Origin: Sphaerolaimus hirsutus
Taxonomy: Eukaryota; Nematoda; Chromadorea; Monhysterida; Sphaerolaimidae
Assembly: GCA_964036195.1 (NCBI GenBank)
Contig: OZ038455.1
Span: 13,471,855 to 13,535,854, forward strand
DNA length: 64,000 bases
Direction: 5' to 3'
Below are positions 46,101 through 55,100 of this stretch, piece by piece; positions within the stretch are counted from its first letter, which is position 1, and the number at the start of each line of letters is the position of its first letter. Made by a program: the position numbers and the translations under genes. The notes under the pieces were generated by a model, which made no database searches, was not told the origin of the DNA, and worked only from the letters and a program-made list of their open reading frames with translations.

Positions 46101-49100
46101 AGAAAAAGCCATCTAGTCCACAAACCGGCTGTCTCGACAAAGGTTTGATTAATGCTTTCTACAAATTTCCTGAAAGATGCAGCCACACTTGTTCCACATT
46201 CATTAGGCCCTTATTTTTTCTGGATACTGTATCCTAGAAATTGAAGTTGCATGACACTGCGATAAGCATTTTTAATTAACGGGTCGCATGCTCTGCACAG
46301 AATGTTGCCATGTTTTGATAAATCAGGTCATGCGATAAATTGTGTGTTAAATCATCTCACAGTGAAAACGATGGATTATTTATGACGAAAATGTATATTT
46401 AAAATAATTTTCTCCATTATTCAGATGGTATATTATATTTATAATGTTTTTCAGTGCAAAATATGCATGAACTCCGTTGACTACACTGATAACCATGCAG
46501 TTCATAAAGTTATCCCATGTTCTTTCTAAATAAATCACTGAAAAATTGCTATCAAAAACACGACACATTTTATCACACAATCGCAGATGATCTGATAATT
46601 GAGAACAGCATGGCAGCCGACATGACAAACATACCTGAACTTGGTGATGACTCCATAGACAGACAGGAACAACAATATCTGCTGCTCGCATCAGCGAAGA
46701 TCGCTGCAGACAGAAGTGTGGCCAGCTGTTCCAGCCATTTAGCCAGCGCTGAAGGTTTTTATTTTATACCCTTTTAGCGTGCCAAAAATGGGTATTTTTC
46801 AGAAGATAAATATAATGAACAATAATCTCAGAACATCTCTCAAAAAAATAAATTACAGTTAAATATCTTAGAAAAATGCTGAAAAAGTATAAATAAATAT
46901 AAAAGATATAAATGAGGATATAAAAGATATAAATAAAATATTTAAAAAAAATTAAATCTCTCTCTCGAAGAACCAGAAGAAACTATATTTATTTATATAT
47001 TTTTCATATACAAAATCTCCTGAGATCTTTGGAACGCTATTCTTGTCTCCTATTTATTTATAGACGATGGCAAACAAATTCATAAGTTTACATGGATTAC
47101 AGATGAAGCCAACTCTAGCGACACGTCGGAATGGTCGGAGGGGAAAAGCGCTGCTTATAATCAAATCGCGGTTGAATCAATGAACAAAAGCTGTGCGCTA
47201 CAGGATGACAAGGTATGTTTTCAATTCAATTATTTGGCTAGGCATGTGTGGGTGGGATTGACAAACGCAAGGCTGTCCTTTTCAAATCTATTCACTGACA
47301 AGACAATCAGTGAACGTGGATCTGGTTTTTTTTAATTATAATTTTTAATACTGATACCGTAGTTCTTCTAATAGAAGAGCACTGTTCTATCGTTTCGTCA
47401 ACGTTTTACCTTTCTACGTTTTACCGTTCCCGTTCTATTGGAGGTGCCGTTCTATTGTAGTTATGCCGTTCTATTAGAAAAAAATACGGTATGCATTTGA
47501 TAAAAAACCGTACGATAAAAAACGGGTGACTAAAGAGATGTTACTTTCAAAGGTGTACACTTGCGAGTGTCATTTCAATGTTATAACGTAATGGCGGCCT
47601 GCACACTACTTGACAAGTTGCGTACTGCGTTTAGCTGGGTATTTTTACCAAACATGAGAATTTGATGCTAGCGTCAAAGCAAAAACTGACATGGTGCTCG
47701 CGTTAGACTACCATGTTTGCTTTATACCTAGCGCCAATTTCTTTGGCGACTTTGGCGCCATTTTCTGAATTTTCACTATGTAACTGAACGCGGTACGCTA
47801 ATCAGCAACTAGGTAGTGTGTTGGCCGCCAATAGGACAAAAACATACACTAATTGCTATTGCATTTTTCTCAAGGTCGCAAGCTTCTTCACGCTAGATGC
47901 AAGAATGCTGTCACCAAAAAACGTCGACCAAATCAAACCAGAAATGGACAAAATGAATAGAACATTCGATCCCAGAATGATTCAGTCTTGTAGTGAAATC
48001 CAACATGAACGAACTGAAACAGCTGACGCACAGGGCAGTGAAGGATTTCAGGGCAAAAGGCAGAATCCTTTGAGGCAGTCCTTACCCGAGGCCGCCATTC
48101 GGTTGGTTCACAAATACTCAGACATGATCTAATCCTTGCGTGGATTCGGGACTTTGACAGGGACAGCTCATTGAGTCATGTGTCTCGCCAGAAATGCCTA
48201 CTGTATTTATTTGTGTAAACCGCCCAGGTGTTATACAAAACCGAGGCAATTTTCAGCAACCTTTTTTCAACTTTTAAACCTTTTAACTTTTTTTAAACCT
48301 GGTATAACGCACGGATGTTAATTCATTTGGAGGGGGCATAATGCACAGCAAATTATCGCTTGAATATTTACATATCTTGTGTTCCCTCCCAGCGTATTTG
48401 ATGTTACGAAATATGATATTTTTTCAATGCATTAGCCACACAATCGATAAATCGCTCAGAAAACGCCGTCTACGCCTTGATATCGACTCATTTGTGGGCA
48501 GAGTTTATCCGAAATCTTTGTCAGGATCTGAGAGGCCAAAGTTCGCATTTTTGAGGAGGCATGAAGGAGCGCAATCTTTCAGCGGAGCGGACCGCACCGA
48601 CATAAAGTGCGTTTGGGACACGATTTCACAAAAAAAACATTATAGCATATAAAAAAGCTTTTTAAAGATTTAAAAAATATTATAGCTTTAAAAAATTTAA
48701 ATTATACCATTTAAAAAATGTCTTTCGCAAAATTCCAGCACCCAGTCCGTCAACAGCACAACTACCAAACCAATAATTCATTTCGATGCACTCACATCTA
48801 CCAGCCAAAATACGACAGCCCGATCCAGTCTGAAATCATGTCACGGCCAGATAGATACACATTCGAGGCTGCCAACTAGCGCTGGGAAAAATGTAGATAG
48901 TGGTGGAAATGGGCCTGGAGAAAATGAAGGTGATGTGAAGATGGGAATGGATCAGGTGGATACTGCTGTCAATAGACGGTGAGCTTTGCAAATTATGTTT
49001 AATTTTGTGTGATAAGAATATTCAGAGGTATACTCGAGGGACTGCAAAGTACAGGGGTGGGCATCTTCAGTTACCGCTGGGAAAATGCGATAGATTGAGC

Positions 49101-52100
49101 TACGGTTGAGCTATCAGAATGAAATTTTAACACAATGGAGTAGACTCCATAGGACACCTATTCTGAAGTTTGCAACCCAAACGGCCACATTTTGGGTGAG
49201 TTGTGGAACACACGGTTTTTAGTGTAATTTTGTGACTTGGCGTCACCCATAGGATAAATCGAGGGTGGCATTTGAGGGGGGGCATCGGTCGTTGGTGTCG
49301 TCCCATTCTGTCGTACATCGGCCGATTTTGATGCCCTTTGAGTATGTTGTGGTCGCGCCTACTACCAAATTCTTTTTTTACTCGAATAGTCCCCCATTCC
49401 CGAGATAAGGGGGGTGAAGTCACAAAATTACACTAAAAACTGTGTGTTCCACAACTCCTCCAAACTGTGGCCGTTTGGGTTGCAAACTTCAGCACAGGTG
49501 TCCTATGGAGTCTACTCTATTGTGTTAAAATTTCATTGTGATAGCTCAACTGTAGCTCAAGCTATCGCGTTTTTCCAGCGGTAACTGAAGATGCCCACCC
49601 CTGTATGTGCAAAATCCAACCAATATTTACTGGATAAAATCTTGTGATAAATTTCATAATGAATTATTCCATAGTAAAATGTAATATTATGGTGAAAAAA
49701 CTGTATAATAATTGGTTCATTATTCAGATGGATTATGGTAGGTTTCAATACTAAGTATGTGATGTCTGCCGAGTATAATTGAATGTGATTTGTGAATGCA
49801 GGAAGCTGCTGCGGGAGCATGCAGAAATGGCCCGCTATAGGCACAGATCATCATCCAGTGAATGTGAAAATGAAATTTCACTTGCACGGACAAATGGACG
49901 AAGAGCAGCACAGCCCAGGGGTTTGGGCAAGGTGCCAGCTAGTGAAAACAAGGCTGACAAAATTGAGGTGGAAAAACCGCCACAGTTGTACACGGAATTT
50001 GCTGCTGGAAGAGGAAACAGGTGTGAATATCGACATGTCTTCATATTGAATGATGCTATTCTTTTAAATTGCAAAACACGTCACTTTAGATCCGTCAAAA
50101 TGTCCTCACATGATGATGCACTTGGCATTATGGTCCCACCAGCAGAAAATGACAACTTCATTCAGGAACAGGATACCAATATACTCAATTTGTCAGTATG
50201 CAGTCCTAATATGCATGACAGTGGCTTGCCAACTCATGATATTGGTAAGTATGACTGGGTTTTTTAGGTAGTAGAACACCAGACAATTTCCCCACCCACA
50301 CATCCCACACATTTTTGAAAAAAAACTGAAGCAATTTGATACATGGCATAGGTTATGACGCCTCACCAGGGCGTCAGTAATAAACAATAGTATGTTCAAA
50401 TGAACAATGCGTGGAAGAATTGGTGAAAGAGATAGAATGGCAGCCAAAAACGCTTATGAACAAAAAGAACGGCGCTCTTCTATTATATGAAATACGATAC
50501 GATACAAGAAATCTCCTAATTTATCTAAAAAGCAGCAAACCAAACACATTCATTCAACATAGGCTCTCCAGAATCACACTCACCAACGGAAGACATTATT
50601 CCGGAACTGAATCAAGATGGAAAATGCTCAGCAGACAGTGTATTAAATGATGCCGCTTCTGGGGATGTATTGAATTCAGTAGAACCCAGTGGAGAGATTG
50701 AAGCTGTAACAGATTCCATGGAATGCCAACTACAAACACCTATGGATGCAAAGGTTTGTTGACTGAGATCAGACATTGCATAATAAATTATTTCCAATAT
50801 CCAAATCCCATTCCTATGTTCCAATATCCAATGCACCTACTGACATAGGTAATCACCCAAAACCTGCCACCAAAGTCTGACCAGCCTGTCAGCAATGGTA
50901 CAAACCAGCAAGAAGTTCAGTCGCCATCAATATCAACATCCTCGAGCGAACACCAACAGCCAGCTGGCACAGCAGTCAGCCCCAGCAAAACTGCCACGTT
51001 GCTGCACAAATCGTGCAGCAGCGAACAGCTCACAAATGGCACACATGCAGTTACAACATCTGGCGTGCAGCCAATTGATGTTTTTAATCAGAGTGTTACG
51101 GTATACCAGAAGTTTCTGGAAGCTTCTGACATCGCCAAAGATGCTGCTAATGGATGGCCGGAAATTGGTGGACGTGATGATGAACGTGTTGGAAATTGGC
51201 CCGATATGACCAGTGGGGCGACATCGCTGGGTGAGTATTAATTGTATGTCTTGGCTTCAATCTACTGAAATACGTTTATATAAATAAATGCATAGAATAT
51301 TTGCTTGAATACCCTCCCCCCTTGAATAATTTCCCCTCAAATAACCCCCCCCCCTTGTAAGACGAGTAGTGATGTGAAAAGCGCCAGAACTTTGGCGCCA
51401 AGCGCAAAAAGCGCCATGGCGCTTTTCCGACCCTTAGCGCCAAGCGCCAATGGCGCCAGAGGAAAATGGCGCCAAGCGCCAAAAGCGCCATGGCGCTTTT
51501 TGCTTTGGCGCTAGTGCCAAGCGCCAGCGCCAGGCATTTTGTTCCTGGCGCCAGTCAAAAATAGCGCCAAGCGCCAAAAGCGCCGTGGCGCTTTTCATGG
51601 GCATGGCGCCACAGGGAAAATAGCGCCAAGCGCCAAAAGCGCCATGGCGCTTTTTGCTTTGGCGCTAGCGCCAAGCGCCAGCGCCATGGCGCTTTTACAT
51701 CATTAAAGACGAGTGAGGAAATAAAAATTCCCGCCTTGAATAATTCTCCTCTTATGAGATTTGATCAATTTGTTGTGCATAATTTTAAGAAAAATGACAC
51801 TTTTTGTGTTATTAAAGAATATTTTTGAAATGAGTTGATAGAAATATGCTTGATATATTTGATGAAATGATAATTTCTCCCCTCGAATAAACCCCCTTGA
51901 ATAGTTCCGCCCTCCCTCAAATAGTCCCTCCTCCTCAAATAGTTCCCCCTCAAAAACATCTGACAAAAAAATAACTCCCCTGGGGATTTATTCAAGCAAA
52001 TACGGTATAATGAAGGAGTCATCATAATGTGTTCTCTCTCATGCACAACACTTCCCGTCCCACTCCCACAGACGATGTTTTTCTATCTCCATGGAATGAC

Positions 52101-55100
52101 TCATATGCAACTTCACAAAAAGCACAACCAATGGGTTATCCTACGATCGGCACATCGCCAAGCCGCAGCTCATTTATGACAGAGTTTGATTTTAATTTTG
52201 ATAATGCCAGGCGGTCAGAAACATTTATGGTTGGTGCAGCATTCAAAATATTATCATAGCGAACAGCGGGTACTGTGCGTGCGTGCAGTATAGATATGAT
52301 TACAGCTAAATAGTTTTGAAAAAATAAATATTTGTCGTTGTCATGATAAATTTGACCATGTATATACGGAAATGGAATGAGTACCAAAAATACTGAAAAA
52401 ATAGATTTTAAGTGTCTTTTCTTTCGTTGTGATATACAGTTAGCTTACTTCTAGTTTGAATATCACAGTCACAAAGCATTATGTGCAACTGTGTAGAAGC
52501 ATCTTATAATAGGCCACTTCTCAAGCATACAGCACGCTCCTAGGCTTCAACAAACTTCCTGGCGCTTACAGCCATTGTTAAATATGTATTTACCTGGCCT
52601 TAAAACATTCACACACTTCACACAGGAGCTCTACAGCATTTTGGAAAAGTGCCAAAGCACATTGCAACAAGATGAGGAGACCCTCAATGTAACTTTGGTG
52701 GATGGTGTGCCACAAAATATTTCCATGACCACAGAGAATTCTTTTGAGTCATTCAGCAATCAGGCTGAAGGTTCTCACGATAAAACACACCAAAATGGAC
52801 CAATGGAAAAGAATACAGATTTGCTCAAAAAGTGCAAAGCATTTAGCCTGGATTTATCCTGGGATAATCCGAAAGTACCACTTGCAAGAGCATTCTCAAA
52901 GTCCTGGGAGTGTCTAGATACCATGAGCAGGTACATTTCACATCTATGCATTCTTTGATCTGATGGCGGTCCCACCCTGCACCCTGTTAAGTGTACCTAA
53001 AGTAATTTGCCAAATGACATGTAAAATGTTATACAAATTTATCAAATGTCATAAATGTAAAAAGTTCAGTTATAAAATCGTTCCTCTTTTATTTTTTTTG
53101 ACATTTTACGTGACATTTGATACAGTACTTAATGCTCAGCAGTGCGAGACTGCCCCCTGTGTGAACTATCAGATATTTCCCACAAACTTTGAAAATATTT
53201 TCAGACCCATTGACATTATCTTGCCGCACTCATCTGCCATGGAAAGTTCTGATAATCCAAGTAGCTCAGAGTTGAACAATGTTGTCCACATTCACAACAA
53301 ACGGGTAGAAGGCATTGACTTTGGCCACTTTGACTCGAGCTCAGATTATGCTGATCTAGATATTTCAAAGGGACAAACTGTGGTGAGTTGTTGAAAACAC
53401 TGAACTATTTCAAAGTATTGTGAATTTACACACTGCCTGAAACGATATTAAAGTATGTAAAACTTTATGATCTAGAAAAAGACAAAAGTAATGTACCTGT
53501 ATAAAAGAAACGTTTTTTTTTCTAAATTATTACCCAGGTGATGTAAAAGTGCTTTCGACCCAGAAAAAATGCTAAGAATGTTAATGCAAATGCTAATGTT
53601 ATTTTTCAAGAATAAAATGACATGCTAATGTTATTTTTTAAGAATCGCACCAAACATGCTAACTATTTCTGTTTTCCCCAAAATACTGAATACCGTATTT
53701 CCTCGAAATACCCCCGGGGGGTTTATTGTTTCAGAGTGAGAATTTTGAGGGGGGGTTAAACGAGGGGGGGGGTATTTCGAGGGGGGGGGGTTTATTATTT
53801 CGCCAGAATTTTTTTGAAATCCCAGTACTAAAATGTAGTCTGAAACGTACGCAGACGTCGAAAAATGCAACAAAAATCGCCATTTATAAGACTCTAAAGA
53901 CATTTATAAGTGTGTAGACGTACAAACACTGTTCTCACATAACAGAGTCATCGTTTTTAACGTGTATTCTGCACTGTCGGGATGACAAACCACAGCCTTT
54001 GTCATTTACGTTCTCTATACACTAAATTTGGGGGGGGGGTATTTCGAGGGGGGGGTTTATAAGTTCATAGTGTCCATTTTGAGGGGGGGTATTTCGAGGG
54101 GGGGGGGGGTATTTCGAGGGGGGGGGTATTTCGAGGAAATACGGTAAGCATTAAGGTTGTGTTTTCTGTACTTGAGTAATAGGTGTGTATTTAAGTACCA
54201 GTAATTTAGTTTAAGGAAAGTAAAGTCTATTTACTCAGTACTCTAGTATGCGCAATTCTTGGGTAAAATTAAATAAGTTTTTGCAACTTGTTGACCTACA
54301 TTTATATTTTCTTTCAAATTCACTATTAGCTTGGGTAGTTGCTGCACAGTGCACACGTGATTTTATAGTTTAAACAAAACTACTACAGGATCAACGCAAT
54401 AACACATTGAGAATACAAGATATTAAAGAAAGAAGGGTCTCATGGGGTGATTTGCATCATGGCAAACCATTGGAAGTTGGCCCAACTTCGAACATTGAGA
54501 CAGCAGATAATAGGACTGCCACTATCAGTGAAAATGTAACTACTAGAATTCGTGCAAGTTATGGCAGCCCACTGAAACCTATTATCAAGAACAGTGGTTC
54601 CAGTGATGAAGGAAGCAAAATCAGGAAAAAAGCACCAGTTTTAAAGGTGAATAGCGTTTTCAAGTTATTATACTTCGGTATCGCATTTTCAGGTTCCGCA
54701 TTAGTGATGTCAAAAGAGCCAGCACTTTGGCGCCACGCGCCAAAAGCACCATGGCAAAGCGCTATAGCGCTTTTCATTGACATGGCACAGACTGCCAAGG
54801 CTCTTATGCATCACTATTTATTTCACATGCACATTCCATTCCCAGTTTGAGGCTGGCACACAAACAAACGAGAGGCCAAACAATAACAAAGCTACGCAAA
54901 CTGAAATCAATGTCCAGTCACCACAAGTTGAAAAAATTGTCAAAATCGTGGACGGCAGCTCACAAATGCGCCCGATTAGCCCAACAATGGATTCTAGTCC
55001 AAATTCAGTACAACTGTACAGAGTTAAAAGATTGTATGATGACCTTCGAATCCTTGTGGATGAAAGAAAAAGCATTGAGAATTGCCTGAAGCAATGCGAC

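Larger units (their letters stand above)
32940..47780. repeat. Copy 2 of the duplicated block (kinesin exons 6-19)
   Basis: Matches 16343-31870. It then continues without a break into single-copy exon 20 (47875). Copy-2-only insertions: 34619-35067, 36776-36901, 39931-40286, 40610-40854, 41724-42555 and 43424-43617. The block starts about 600 bp after the N run. Confidence 0.9.

Noticed and set aside
48079-48132. Possible stop of a short kinesin at 48132
   Set aside because: A donor at 48101 joins exon 21 in phase, and eleven further exons continue in consistent phase to 56393, so a premature end is less likely; a minor isoform cannot be excluded.
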